DNA of 64,000 nucleotides. Source: Microbacterium sp. Marseille-Q6648 (GTDB taxonomy: Bacteria; Actinomycetota; Actinomycetes; Actinomycetales; Microbacteriaceae). The translations under genes were made by a program, and so were the position numbers. Of this stretch, positions 19,355 through 28,306 are shown one piece after another. The stretch lies in the NCBI RefSeq assembly GCF_943181415.1, contig NZ_CALPBZ010000001.1, positions 1,116,001-1,180,000 of the forward strand, given 5' to 3'. Below the pieces are notes generated by a model, which saw only the letters and a list, made by a program, of their open reading frames with translations, ran no database searches and had not been told where the DNA came from. Numbering within the stretch: position 1 is the stretch's first letter; each line of letters begins with the position of its first letter.

Positions 19355-20422
19355 TCAGTGAGCTTGCGCGATCGCGACGGCTCGGGCCCACTCTTGAAGC
19401 GTCGGAACGGTCACCTCTATTTCCCGCAATCTCGCTAGATAGTCGGTGGCGAAAGTGTCAATCGCATTTGGTAGCGAAAGCTTGGCCCAGAGGAACGACT
19501 CTGCAAGCAGTTCCGGGGCCGACGTGAACGCGGCAATCTGTGTACTTCGGCCGCGACTGTTGTTGACGGCGACGTGGGGGCCCAGCTCGATTTGTAGGGG
19601 CGCGTCCACGAACATGATGGCCCGGCCGAGACCAGCCGACTCGCAGGCTTCAGCGAAGGACGAGAGATCGGACGCGCTAACGGGCTTGCCTCTGACCTCC
19701 ATCGCAACTGCCACCTCTCCTCCAACGACAGCGTGGACATCGCCGGGGAAATCGCGCGACGGATCGTTGATCCGCCGGGTCCGGACACTTTCATACAGCA
19801 GGCCGAGACAAGCGGCCGCGAAGGCCTGAAGTCGGTGAGGTCGATCCGGGGCGTCGAAACGTAGGAAGTCCTCAACCGCGATTTGTGCCCCGCTAGCTGT
19901 GAGTCCGTTGGCCTTGATGGCAACGCTCCTCGAAACCGCGCTAACGGCCAAGGCTTCCCGCAAGAATGCGGCAAGTGCCTCGAGGGCGCCGGCCTGGTCG
20001 AGCATGTTGGCCTTCTGTGCTACGTCGACGAAGTATTCACGGTCGGCTGGGTGCCGTACCCGGTCAAGTTGATCGATGCGCTCGTACCGAAAGAACGGCT
20101 GGTTGTTCATCGGTTCCCGACCCGTGTTTCGAATCGAGAAGCGGTGCTCGGCCGCGGCGGGAACGATGATCTTGTGGCATAGGCCGCGCGCGCTGTAGGC
20201 GCTGGGGTTGCCCTCATCTGCCTTGAGGCTCATCGTGTCGACGGTGTCGTCTGTCGCCTTCGCGAGGAGGAGGGTGGCGAATGCGGGCGTCCAGGTTTTC
20301 GCGTGGAGATCGAATACCGCCCGCGCATGGCTTCGCCATTCCACGGGAAGCCGCATATCGCTTCTTGCGAGTGCGAGCGCTTCGAGCAGAACTTGCTCAG
20401 CGGCCTGATAGTCGAAGCTCAT
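19355..20422 (-). CDS. SacI-like type II restriction endonuclease
   Basis: A 355-residue protein resembling the SacI restriction endonuclease family (SacI itself is of similar length and cuts GAGCTC). A probable PD-(D/E)XK core is at about 225-250: GDVHAVVGGEVAVAMEVRGK, with Asp, a later Glu and a basic residue. The exact catalytic lysine position is not obvious. The gene starts 33 bp after the end of a C5-cytosine methyltransferase on the same strand, the normal arrangement of a type II restriction-modification operon. The recognition sequence GAGCTC is inferred from family resemblance only. The gene is convergent with the DruE-like gene, 55 bp away. Confidence 0.75.
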   Translation of the reverse strand: MSFDYQAAEQVLLEALALARSDMRLPVEWRSHARAVFDLHAKTWTPAFATLLLAKATDDTVDTMSLKADEGNPSAYSARGLCHKIIVPAAAEHRFSIRNTGREPMNNQPFFRYERIDQLDRVRHPADREYFVDVAQKANMLDQAGALEALAAFLREALAVSAVSRSVAIKANGLTASGAQIAVEDFLRFDAPDRPHRLQAFAAACLGLLYESVRTRRINDPSRDFPGDVHAVVGGEVAVAMEVRGKPVSASDLSSFAEACESAGLGRAIMFVDAPLQIELGPHVAVNNSRGRSTQIAAFTSAPELLAESFLWAKLSLPNAIDTFATDYLARLREIEVTVPTLQEWARAVAIAQAH

Positions 20423-20455
20423 TGGTGAAGGGCCCTCCTCGGCCCACTCGGAGCG

Positions 20456-21703
20456 TTAGCTGATCAGAACTGCATCGCTCGTAGACCGGACGAGCCGGTC
20501 GTCGCTGTCTGTCTCGGCATCAATATATCCGAGCTGCAGCGTCAGTGCTCGAAGCACGGCTTTTCCGAGTTCGAGCGGGACTGCATTCCCAAGCTGACGC
20601 TGAACATCAGCTCGGCGCCCGATGAGGCGGAAGTTGTCGGGAAAGGTCATCAGCCGCAGAAGTTCTGGAACACGCAGCCGACGGGCTCGCAGCTCACCCT
20701 CCGCGTTGGGGAGGTTTTCCCAGTGGAAAGGCCCCACATACGGCCCCGGCTGCGCTTGCAGTGTGGAACTCGGCTTTTGGGGCGCGAGCCGCAACAGAAA
20801 CGTCCAGTAGCGGGAACGCCATTCGAACTCATTCCGTCCGCCGAAACGAGAGGTATGCCACAGGTAGTTCTGCCCGCCGGGCACTTCAGCGGCGAGCTCG
20901 CCGTACTTGCCCTCGACCAACTCTCCCATTTCTGCGGTGGTTTCGAGCCCAGCGAACGCCTGCTCGGCCGTGACGTGGGGCACCTTCGAGGTGTCCCACG
21001 TCCGCGTCGTCTCACTGGGGCCAGCGTGAGTTGGTTCTGGGAAGTGAAACGCTCGACCGTCGCGACGGCCCACGATGAACACACGCTTACGAAGTTGTGG
21101 CACGCCGAAGTCCGCGGCGAGGAGTGTCTTCCATTGTGGGTTGTAGCCAAGCTCGGCCAACGCGGCCAGCAGCTGCGTGAAGTGCTTCTCGTGGGTCTTG
21201 TAGGTCAGCGCTTGCACGTTCTCGAGCACGAAAGCTTCGGGACGGGCCTGAGCAATCACGCGGACATACTCTTCGAGCAGGGACGCATTGGGGTCTCGGG
21301 ACTCGCGCTTCTCGGCAAGCCAGAACCCCGACTTAGAGAACGGCGTGCACGGTGGTCCGCCGACGACGAGGGCCGCGTCACCCTCAGACAGGGACCCGAT
21401 GCGCAGGAGTTCCGACGTGGGCGTATCCCGGATATCGCCAGGCCAAGTAGCCGTCTCTGGCAGATTGAGAGCGAGCGTGTCAAGCGCCTGTGCGGAATAG
21501 TCAGTCGCGACTGCGACCCGGAAGGGACCGGCCGAGGGAACAACCGGCGACAGGAGCGGCGCGTCAGCAACGCGCTCAACCGCAAGATCCAACCCGCCCG
21601 CTCCGGAGAAAAGGCTGATGACCGGTATCTTCGAGCCAATTGATGGAGTGATGGCTGGCAAGTCAACGGGCATGAAGTCATCGTATAGCGCCCCCACCGA
21701 CAC
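20456..21703 (-). CDS. DNA C5-cytosine methyltransferase of the SacI-like R-M pair
   Basis: A 415-residue C5-cytosine methyltransferase. Motif I is SLFSGAGGLDLA (about 30-42). The catalytic motif IV is GGPPCTPFS, with Thr where Gln is usual (PCQPFS). Motif VI is ENVQAL, and motif X is QLGNAVP near the C-terminus. It would protect the site of the adjacent restriction enzyme using S-adenosylmethionine. The GTG at 21703 is preceded by AGG and gives the listed start; the ATG at 21673 (MPVDLPAIT) is an alternative. It comes first in the operon, so methylation can precede cutting. It should not be confused with the DruM methylase of Druantia type II, because a cognate nuclease follows it. Confidence 0.88.
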   Translation of the reverse strand: MSVGALYDDFMPVDLPAITPSIGSKIPVISLFSGAGGLDLAVERVADAPLLSPVVPSAGPFRVAVATDYSAQALDTLALNLPETATWPGDIRDTPTSELLRIGSLSEGDAALVVGGPPCTPFSKSGFWLAEKRESRDPNASLLEEYVRVIAQARPEAFVLENVQALTYKTHEKHFTQLLAALAELGYNPQWKTLLAADFGVPQLRKRVFIVGRRDGRAFHFPEPTHAGPSETTRTWDTSKVPHVTAEQAFAGLETTAEMGELVEGKYGELAAEVPGGQNYLWHTSRFGGRNEFEWRSRYWTFLLRLAPQKPSSTLQAQPGPYVGPFHWENLPNAEGELRARRLRVPELLRLMTFPDNFRLIGRRADVQRQLGNAVPLELGKAVLRALTLQLGYIDAETDSDDRLVRSTSDAVLIS

Positions 21704-21875
21704 GGCCCTGACCTAGCAGCCAGTGTCCAGAACTTCCATGGTCTGGCGAGTGTCGGGGGCGCGCGAGTTCTAGACAGTTTTCGGCGCCTGTAATCCAATT
21801 GTCATCGCAACGAAGGCTGATTCTCGGACAGTAGCAGGCTGGCGAGTAGGTCCGCGGGTGTGCGATCGCCGAGGG

Positions 21876-22121
21876 TCATTCGTGGTGGACGATGCGGCCG
21901 CTCATCGCGGCGGCGACGGCTTGGTCGCCGAACACCCCACCCCAGCCAGAGAGCGGAAGGTTCGAGGTGAGAATCAGCGTCGCGTGTTCGCAACGAGACG
22001 ACACCAGCTCGAAGAAGAGGTTCGCAGCGCCTGCCCGAATGGGATAGCCGACTTTCTCGACGATCATCCCCCCGCGACGGCGGAGCGGGGGGAGCTCACG
22101 AGGAGGGCACCCGCGGGGCAT
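21876..22121 (-). pseudogene. istB remnant (IS21-family helper ATPase)
   Basis: About 75 codons read like the C-terminal third of IstB: VEKVGYPIRAGAANLFFELV, then SSRCEHATLILTSNLPLSGW, then a GDQAVAAAM block and RIVHH. In IstB this region holds Walker B, the SNxPF sensor segment and the RLVHH motif. The Walker B aspartates are altered (VEKVGYP in place of the usual VDEVGYLP), the N-terminal two thirds with Walker A are missing, and no istA is present. It is therefore the scar of an IS21-like element between the methyltransferase and the HNH gene, evidence of past transposition within the island. Confidence 0.75.
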
Positions 22122-22123
22122 TG

Positions 22124-23062
22124 CTACCGATCAGGCGGGACGGCAGTGATGAGATCTTGAGCGCGGGTAGCCGGTCGTGGACGCATCGCGGATTGCACGT
22201 GCTTGAAGTTGAGCTTCCACAGCCATTCGAGCGACTCATCACTCGGATACGCACGTAACAGCGACAGGTTGCGTCGCGTGACGCCGATGCTGGTCAGGTC
22301 CACACCTGAGCGAGCGGTGACGCGACCTTCGTTCGGGTGGACTCGCCACAGACCGAAGTCCAGCGCGAGATGGTGATTGGCGCACAGCACAAGCCCGTTC
22401 TCCGGCTCGTCGGTTCCATTCGCGAACTTCGGACGCAGGTGGGCGGAAGCCAGTAGAGGACGAGCGCTAATCTCGCAGACGGCGCAGCGCGGCCCGTACC
22501 GCTCCATCACTTTGAATGCGAACCGCCGTTCATTCGTTTGGGAAGCGATCCGCCTCGCGAGCCACTCTGGGGCCGATTCCGGGGAGGCGAGAGCCAGGCG
22601 CATCGGGCCGAGGATCGGCTGTGGCACAAATGCGAGCAAGAATTCTTTCGCCTCGTCGTTACACGCTTCGACATAGGCGAGGCGCACCTCGCGCGTGGGG
22701 GCATCTTTGTGTCCGCTGACGACGAAGATCGGCAGACCGAGACGCATCGCGGTGCGGGTTGCCTCGATCTCAAGTTCGTCGTGCCCCTTCCGCTCGGTTT
22801 CAGGGAACTTGTAGATCAGGCCGGTGTCACTGAGACGGTCCGCGTAGCTCGACCCGTCGTGCCGGACTCCAATCGTGATGCCGGAGGGGACCGCGGTCGA
22901 GGCTGTGTGCTGCTTGTCGACCCAAACCCCACGAAACCCGCTGTAGATGCCCAGCGATCGGATCGTGGACGCCGGCGCGATTGAGTTGGGGTGCGCCTCA
23001 GACAAGCTGCGCCATCTGGACGCGCGCCACAGCAGTTGCTGCTCAAACGTGCTTGTAGACAC
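22124..23062 (-). CDS. HNH endonuclease with a possible SRA-like reader domain
   Basis: About 312 residues from a GTG at 23062 with GGGGAG just upstream; an ATG at 23146 would add an unlikely 28-residue leader. The C-terminal half has a clear HNH nuclease: the pair CAVCE, then LLASAHLRP, then NGLVLCANHHLALDFGLW. The N-terminal half (GFRGVWVDK to FVVSGHKD) resembles the SRA/YDG fold pattern in which a Gly-rich lead-in is followed by a D-x-G-x-I-Y segment and a late GLPIFVV strand. SRA-HNH proteins act as modification-dependent (type IV) restriction enzymes, and that role is inferred here. It is divergent from the GmrSD-like gene. Confidence 0.75.
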   Translation of the reverse strand: MSTSTFEQQLLWRASRWRSLSEAHPNSIAPASTIRSLGIYSGFRGVWVDKQHTASTAVPSGITIGVRHDGSSYADRLSDTGLIYKFPETERKGHDELEIEATRTAMRLGLPIFVVSGHKDAPTREVRLAYVEACNDEAKEFLLAFVPQPILGPMRLALASPESAPEWLARRIASQTNERRFAFKVMERYGPRCAVCEISARPLLASAHLRPKFANGTDEPENGLVLCANHHLALDFGLWRVHPNEGRVTARSGVDLTSIGVTRRNLSLLRAYPSDESLEWLWKLNFKHVQSAMRPRPATRAQDLITAVPPDR

Positions 23063-23224
23063 GAACTCCCCGTTCCCCGGCGCCCACGGCCGATGATAAG
23101 GCCTCTTCGACTCTCCGCGCGGAGCGGGTTGCCCACGACCGGGCAAGGACGCGGTGCGCCTGCAAGAAGCTCAGACTTCTCCCTCGCTAGGCTCACGAGT
23201 GGGACAATCCAAGCGCGAGGAAGC

Positions 23225-26005
23225 ATGCACGTACAAGAGATCCGACTTCAGCAGGTCCTCGAAGGCGCGAAGCAATACCGCGTGCCGCTGTACCAGCGGA
23301 CGTACTCCTGGAGCCCGAAGCAGCTAGGCCGATTGTGGAGTGACGTCGTGGATCTGGCTGATGCGCGCGTCGATGATCCTCGCGCTACCCACTTCACCGG
23401 CTCTCTCGTTCTTTCCACGGGCGGTGTAGGCCCGGGCGGCTCGGAGTTCCTGGTCGTCGACGGTCAGCAGCGTCTCACGACGCTCTCGGTTCTGATTGCC
23501 GCGATACGCGACCACATCGCAAAGAACGAGCCGGATGCTCCTCAGAAGGTGGCGCGCCTCCACGAGACATATCTCACCGACCGCTTCAAGCACGGTGACG
23601 ATCGGTTGAAGCTCCTCCCCACACAGGCGGATCGAACGGCGTTCAGGGCTATCGTCGACAATGCGGTTCTGGATGGAATGCACTCCGGCGTCATCGACGC
23701 CTATCGCTTCTTCCGAATGCGCCTCGTCGAGGCCGATGACCCCGACGACCCACACGACATCGACCGCGTCGCAGCAGCGCTCCTCGACGGACTCGTGTTC
23801 GTGGCCATCACCGCCGGCCATGACGATAACGTCTACAGGATTTTCGAGTCGCTCAACAACACGGGGATGAAGCTCACCCAGGGCGACCTGCTGCGCAACT
23901 ACATCTTCATGCGACTCGGTTCTCGCGGCGAGGACGTGTACACCGCGGTGTGGCTTCCGATGCAAACGCTGCTCACCTCCGGCGACCTCGAGGCACTGTT
24001 CTGGATGGACATCACGTGGTCTATGCCCGAGGCGAAGCAGGGTGACATCTATGCACTGCAAGAGGCGCGCCTCTCTCGCCTGACTGATGAACAGGTCGAG
24101 GCCGAGGTCCGCCGGTACGCCCGGCTCGCCGGACTCGTAGCGCAGCTTCGGAATCCCGAGCAATGCCACGACCCCGAGCTCTGCGAGCGTCTGGCGCGCC
24201 TGAATGAATGGGGGTCCACGGCGGCCGACCCGCTCATGCTTCGAATACTGAGTCTTCAGGACTCTGGTCAATCCGCTGAAGGTGAAGCCGCCAAGGCGCT
24301 CGCCGTTCTCGAGTCCTACTTCGTCCGACGCTTGCTCATCAATGCTCCAAGCGGGGCGCTCTCCCGGATTCTCCTCCGCGCGGCTGGCGAGCTGGACGCC
24401 ACTGATCTCGCGGCGTCACTTCACCGATACCTGTCCACTGGTAGGAAGTTCTATGCGACTGATCGCCAAGTCGCGGATGCAGTCGTCACGAAGCCGTTCT
24501 ACTACTCGGGTCGCCCCACTCAACGGAAGACTCTGCTGACTTGGCTCGAGCGGATCAACGCGGGGAAGGAGCCTGCGTCGCTTGACGGCGCCACAATCGA
24601 GCACGTCATGCCGCAGACGCTGACCGACGCGTGGCGCGACAGTCTGTCGCTCGATCTCGGTGAGTTTGCGACGGTCGACGACCTGCACGAGGCTTACCTC
24701 CACACTCTCGCCAACCTGACGTTGACTGGGTACAACTCCGAGCTGAGCAACGCACCGTTCACAGCCAAACGAGCGCTTCTCGCCGAGAGCAATATCGCGC
24801 TGAACAAGCCAATTGCGGCAGAGGAGACATGGGGTCGACAGCAGATCCTCGGCCGCGGAGCTGCACTAGCCGAGAGCGTGCGGACTACGTGGGTCGCACC
24901 GCTCGCCGAAACCGATGTCGTGGAGTCGGGTGTGGCTTGGAAACTGGCAACCGAGGTGATCGAGTCCATCCCCGAAGGACGCTGGACAACGTACGGCAAC
25001 GTCGCGACCATCGCGGGCACTCACCCGGTTCCACTTGGAGTGTTCCTCGGAAAGAACCCTGTCGCCAACGCGTGGCGCGTTCTGCAGGCGGCGGGAACCA
25101 TCTCGCCCGGCTTCCGATGGACGCCGGGCAGCCCGAACGAGGGTCGCGACCCGAAGGACGTCTTGATCGAGGAAGGGATCGAGTTCGGCGCAGACGGACG
25201 AGCCGACGCTGAAAGCAAGCTCGAGGTCGCGGACCTTGCCGGTCTCCTCGGCGTTGAAATCGACGCAAATTCTGCAGGCGGTGAGTTCGACGATTCCGAC
25301 GAGCGTGAGAGCGCCTATTTGGCACAGATGGCGGGAAGGTACACCCCGGCGACGATCCATGGGGTGATCGAAGTACTGCGAGCTTGGCGCGGCCTCGGGG
25401 GTTATGTCACCTTCGGGGCCTCAACCGACATCGGCGCGTTCCTGCATGTGCGAGAACCGGGTTCGGCATCACACGTCTGGCCGCTGGTCATATATAGCTA
25501 CGGAAGCGTCGAGGTCGTTTTTCAGTGGCTCGCGAGTCGGCCGCCTTTCGATGACGCGCGCATGCGCGACGAATTCCGGAGTCGACTGAACCAGGCGCGA
25601 GGCGTCGCCATCGACAACTCGAAGCTAAAAGTCCGACCGACGTTCTCGGTCGATGTCCTCGCAGACGTCAACGACCGTCAACGGGTCATCGACGCACTCG
25701 AGTGGTTCATGGAGGTGATGGGCGAGCATGATCGCCTCGTACAAACAGACACCGCGGGCGCGCTTGGCACGATCCACTTCACGCTCGACGGTGAGGAGCG
25801 CCAGCTCTCGCGGGAGATAGTGATCGAGCGGCTTCAGGGGCACGCTCCGGGAAACGTTCTGACTTACTGGGTCGACGTGGATGGCGTCCGCTGGCCAGTC
25901 AAGCAAGTGTTTGCGATCGCACTCGGCATCGAATCGAGGCAATTCCAGTCCTGGGACGCGCGTCGGCGACTCGAGACTCTCGGATTCGAAATCGGCCGCA
26001 ACTGA
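23225..26005 (+). CDS. GmrSD-type (DUF262-DUF1524) nuclease fused to an Atl/MGMT-like domain
   Basis: A 926-residue protein starting at ATG 23225 behind GAGGAAGC. Domain order is as follows. DUF262 (GmrS-like NTPase) has VPLYQRTYSW and the DGQQR motif at about 79-83. DUF1524 (GmrD-like HNH) has TIEHVMPQTL at about 456-465 and NLTLTGYNSELSN. An alkyltransferase-like winged-helix domain at about 570-655 (GRWTTYGNVATIAG, GFRWTP) lacks the PCHR cysteine loop of true methyltransferases. A domain of unknown function follows, and a compact C-terminal motif (YWVDVDGVRWPVKQVFAIAL) closes the protein. GmrSD enzymes cut glucosylated hydroxymethylcytosine DNA. The added Atl-like part could read another base modification (inference). 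Confidence 0.85.
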   Translation: MHVQEIRLQQVLEGAKQYRVPLYQRTYSWSPKQLGRLWSDVVDLADARVDDPRATHFTGSLVLSTGGVGPGGSEFLVVDGQQRLTTLSVLIAAIRDHIAKNEPDAPQKVARLHETYLTDRFKHGDDRLKLLPTQADRTAFRAIVDNAVLDGMHSGVIDAYRFFRMRLVEADDPDDPHDIDRVAAALLDGLVFVAITAGHDDNVYRIFESLNNTGMKLTQGDLLRNYIFMRLGSRGEDVYTAVWLPMQTLLTSGDLEALFWMDITWSMPEAKQGDIYALQEARLSRLTDEQVEAEVRRYARLAGLVAQLRNPEQCHDPELCERLARLNEWGSTAADPLMLRILSLQDSGQSAEGEAAKALAVLESYFVRRLLINAPSGALSRILLRAAGELDATDLAASLHRYLSTGRKFYATDRQVADAVVTKPFYYSGRPTQRKTLLTWLERINAGKEPASLDGATIEHVMPQTLTDAWRDSLSLDLGEFATVDDLHEAYLHTLANLTLTGYNSELSNAPFTAKRALLAESNIALNKPIAAEETWGRQQILGRGAALAESVRTTWVAPLAETDVVESGVAWKLATEVIESIPEGRWTTYGNVATIAGTHPVPLGVFLGKNPVANAWRVLQAAGTISPGFRWTPGSPNEGRDPKDVLIEEGIEFGADGRADAESKLEVADLAGLLGVEIDANSAGGEFDDSDERESAYLAQMAGRYTPATIHGVIEVLRAWRGLGGYVTFGASTDIGAFLHVREPGSASHVWPLVIYSYGSVEVVFQWLASRPPFDDARMRDEFRSRLNQARGVAIDNSKLKVRPTFSVDVLADVNDRQRVIDALEWFMEVMGEHDRLVQTDTAGALGTIHFTLDGEERQLSREIVIERLQGHAPGNVLTYWVDVDGVRWPVKQVFAIALGIESRQFQSWDARRRLETLGFEIGRN

Positions 26006-26341
26006 CGCGAGAACTTTGTACCCAGTCGACCTGCGTTGTCTCGTACTCATTCTTACTCCGACAATCAGACATCAAGCGGTCGGGTGCGGCGCAGTGCTCG
26101 TCGTCGAACGGCTGCTAAGCGGAGCGCGCCAGCGCGGAGTCTGCAAGGAGTGAGCGCCGAGAACGGAGGCGCGACCGATCGCTACACTCTCGGCGTCGGA
26201 GGAGGCGCCCATCAACCCGACATCAGTTGCGACGTATTGCTTCATCTATCCACATCTCACCTCGGTCGCGTTGACGACGGCTCATCTGTGTCCGACACTG
26301 GCCGAATACGGACCCTGAAGCCGGCACGAGCGGAGGTCGAG
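26006..26341. other. Intergenic region upstream of the integrase
   Basis: About 336 bp. An open frame continues upstream of the integrase, but its residues look unlike protein and the real start has its own ribosome binding site. No RNA gene or repeat is recognised. Confidence 0.4.
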
Positions 26342-27472
26342 ATGGGCTACATCACCCCGTATGAGACGGCGAAGGGCCGTCGCTATCGCGTGCGCTATCG
26401 CAAGCCGGATCGCACCGAGGCGGAGAAGCGCGGGTTCACGACGATGCGCGAAGCGAAGCTGTACCTCTCCATGGTCACGGTGTCGAAATCGAAGGGCGAG
26501 TACATCGATCCGTCCTCATCCCGGGTTCCGGTCCGGATGTTCGCGGACAGCTGGCTGAAATCGAAGCAGCCGCCGATGTCGAAGCCGTCGTATTACGCGA
26601 CGCTCGAGCAGGCGTGGAAGAACCACGTCGCGCCGGTGTGGGCCGATCGGGAGATCTCGTCGATCCGGCGCTCAGAAGTTCAGGATTGGGTGTCAGATCT
26701 CGCGACGAGGAAGTCGCGGACGGTGGTCCTTCGCGCGCTGGGGGCTCTGGCCGGCATCCTTGACGTTGCGATCGACGATCGACGCCTCGCGAGCAATCCG
26801 GCCCGCAACGTCCGCAATCTTCCGCGGCACGGTCCGGGCAAGCGCCGCATCTATCTCACACATGACCAGGTGGCGACGCTGGCGGCGTGCTCGGCACATC
26901 CGACACTCGTCCTCACCCTCGCTTACTGCGGTCTGCGGTGGGGTGAGGCGACGGGGCTGCGGGTGCGGAGCGTGAACCGGCTGCGTCGACGCTTCGTTAT
27001 CGAGGAGAACGCGGTCATGATCGCCTACGAGATCCACGTCGGCACACCCAAGACGCAGGAGCGCCGTTCGGTCCCCTTCCCCGCGCGTCTCGCCCCGATG
27101 ATCGAGCAGGCGTGTGCCGGCAAGGGCCCGGAGGGACTGCTGTTCGGCGACGGTGTCAATCACATGCGCAACTCGGGCGACAAGGGATGGTTCGCGAATG
27201 CGGTTCGGCGGGCGCAGGAGTTCGATCCATCGATTCCGAGACTGACCCCTCACGACCTCCGTCACACTGCCGCATCGCTCGCGATCAGCTCGGGCGCGAA
27301 TGTGAAAGCTGTGCAGCGGATGCTCGGCCACGCGTCGGCGGCGATGACACTCGACACGTACGCCGATCTCTTCGAGGACGATCTGGACGAAGTCGCAACG
27401 CGACTGAATGCGCAGATGCCGTTGGTGGCTCTTCCGTCGGGTCCGCAGACCCGATACGCGCGACCGCATTGA
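26342..27472 (+). CDS. Tyrosine recombinase / phage-type integrase
   Basis: A 376-residue site-specific recombinase. The start at ATG 26342 has GGAGGTC upstream and matches the usual N-terminal arm-binding segment (GRRYRVRYRKPDRTE). Next is the SAM-like core-binding domain (about 60-150). The catalytic domain holds Arg in CGLRWGEATGL, the HDLRHTAAS box, the LGHAS box, and the nucleophile Tyr in MTLDTYADLF. The enzyme probably inserted the element into the tRNA-Arg gene 1.3 kb downstream. The excisionase-like protein at 724 is a candidate partner. Confidence 0.93.
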   Translation: MGYITPYETAKGRRYRVRYRKPDRTEAEKRGFTTMREAKLYLSMVTVSKSKGEYIDPSSSRVPVRMFADSWLKSKQPPMSKPSYYATLEQAWKNHVAPVWADREISSIRRSEVQDWVSDLATRKSRTVVLRALGALAGILDVAIDDRRLASNPARNVRNLPRHGPGKRRIYLTHDQVATLAACSAHPTLVLTLAYCGLRWGEATGLRVRSVNRLRRRFVIEENAVMIAYEIHVGTPKTQERRSVPFPARLAPMIEQACAGKGPEGLLFGDGVNHMRNSGDKGWFANAVRRAQEFDPSIPRLTPHDLRHTAASLAISSGANVKAVQRMLGHASAAMTLDTYADLFEDDLDEVATRLNAQMPLVALPSGPQTRYARPH

Positions 27473-27595
27473 TCGGCCGAGCACGAACTCAATCCCACCG
27501 ATTGCCGATCGCAGTCATCGAGGATGGACGCCTCGAGCCGGAATTGGGAGCAGGGCGCGCTCCAGCTTGTGGCCGGGGGCGCCAGCCACTGGCAC

Positions 27596-28300
27596 CTAGA
27601 TCGCTGGCAGGATCTGCTCAGCGACCAAAACCCAGTCCTTCGATGAGGGAGCGGACGACAAGGTTCGGTCGATTGGCCGTGGCGGCTTGTTGCCGGTGAC
27701 CCTCTCGAGGCTCTCGGTGCGACTCGGACCGGGACCACTTCTGGTATGAGTGGCGGCCTTGGACCTCACTTCATTGTTTCTCCTGGTCAAGATGCCCGCT
27801 ACCGCGGCCATCGCAGTCTTGAACGCCTGATACTCGCGATGACCCTCGGACGGCCCGTGAGTATCGGACCTCCACCAATTAAGTGGCCGGTCATCGCGTA
27901 TCGCGTATCTCAACTCCTTGAATGACATCCGGAGACACCAAAGCGCTGCTTCCTGGTGACGGTCAAGATCGTGCTCAAGCGCGATGCGAATTAGAAGCGA
28001 TTCGCATCGACCTTCAGCAGATGCGGCAAGTCCGACGATCTCACTTCTCCGGTTATCGGACAGAGGTTGCCCGTGGTTCCCATATCGCGAATGAAACTCC
28101 CACAGCTTCCACGCCGCGAACAGATCGCCGTGAGCCTGGTAGAGGGCGGTGGCCGCGGCGAGATCTCGTTCCGTACGTGCGTCATCTTCGGCTCGGCGCC
28201 GCTCAAATCGGCCGATCACGAAGAGGGCGAACAATGCCACGACCACAGCAACTACGACGCCCGAAAGGATGTCGCCGACGACCGCCTTCCAGAACTCCAT
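27596..28300 (-). CDS. Membrane-anchored hypothetical protein between integrase and tRNA
   Basis: About 234 residues from ATG 28300 (TTG 28306 is also possible). The N-terminus has one strong membrane segment (VVAVVVALFALFVIGRF) followed by a charged, helical region (RRRAEDDARTERDLAAATAL) that may be a short coiled coil. A tryptophan-containing middle and a polar, disordered-looking C-terminus follow. No family is recognised. It is convergent with the integrase and sits just inside the presumed element end, so it is probably a cargo gene. Its layout resembles the small membrane protein at 7120. Confidence 0.6.
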   Translation of the reverse strand: MEFWKAVVGDILSGVVVAVVVALFALFVIGRFERRRAEDDARTERDLAAATALYQAHGDLFAAWKLWEFHSRYGNHGQPLSDNRRSEIVGLAASAEGRCESLLIRIALEHDLDRHQEAALWCLRMSFKELRYAIRDDRPLNWWRSDTHGPSEGHREYQAFKTAMAAVAGILTRRNNEVRSKAATHTRSGPGPSRTESLERVTGNKPPRPIDRTLSSAPSSKDWVLVAEQILPAI

Positions 28301-28306
28301 GGTCAA

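Noticed and set aside
20456-21703. Calling the C5-methyltransferase DruM of Druantia type II
   Set aside because: A SacI-like nuclease follows it directly, and DruF and DruG-like genes are not found between it and the helicase.
26036-26341. Extended N-terminus of the integrase
   Set aside because: The residues look unlike protein and the ATG at 26342 has its own ribosome binding site and a family-typical start.
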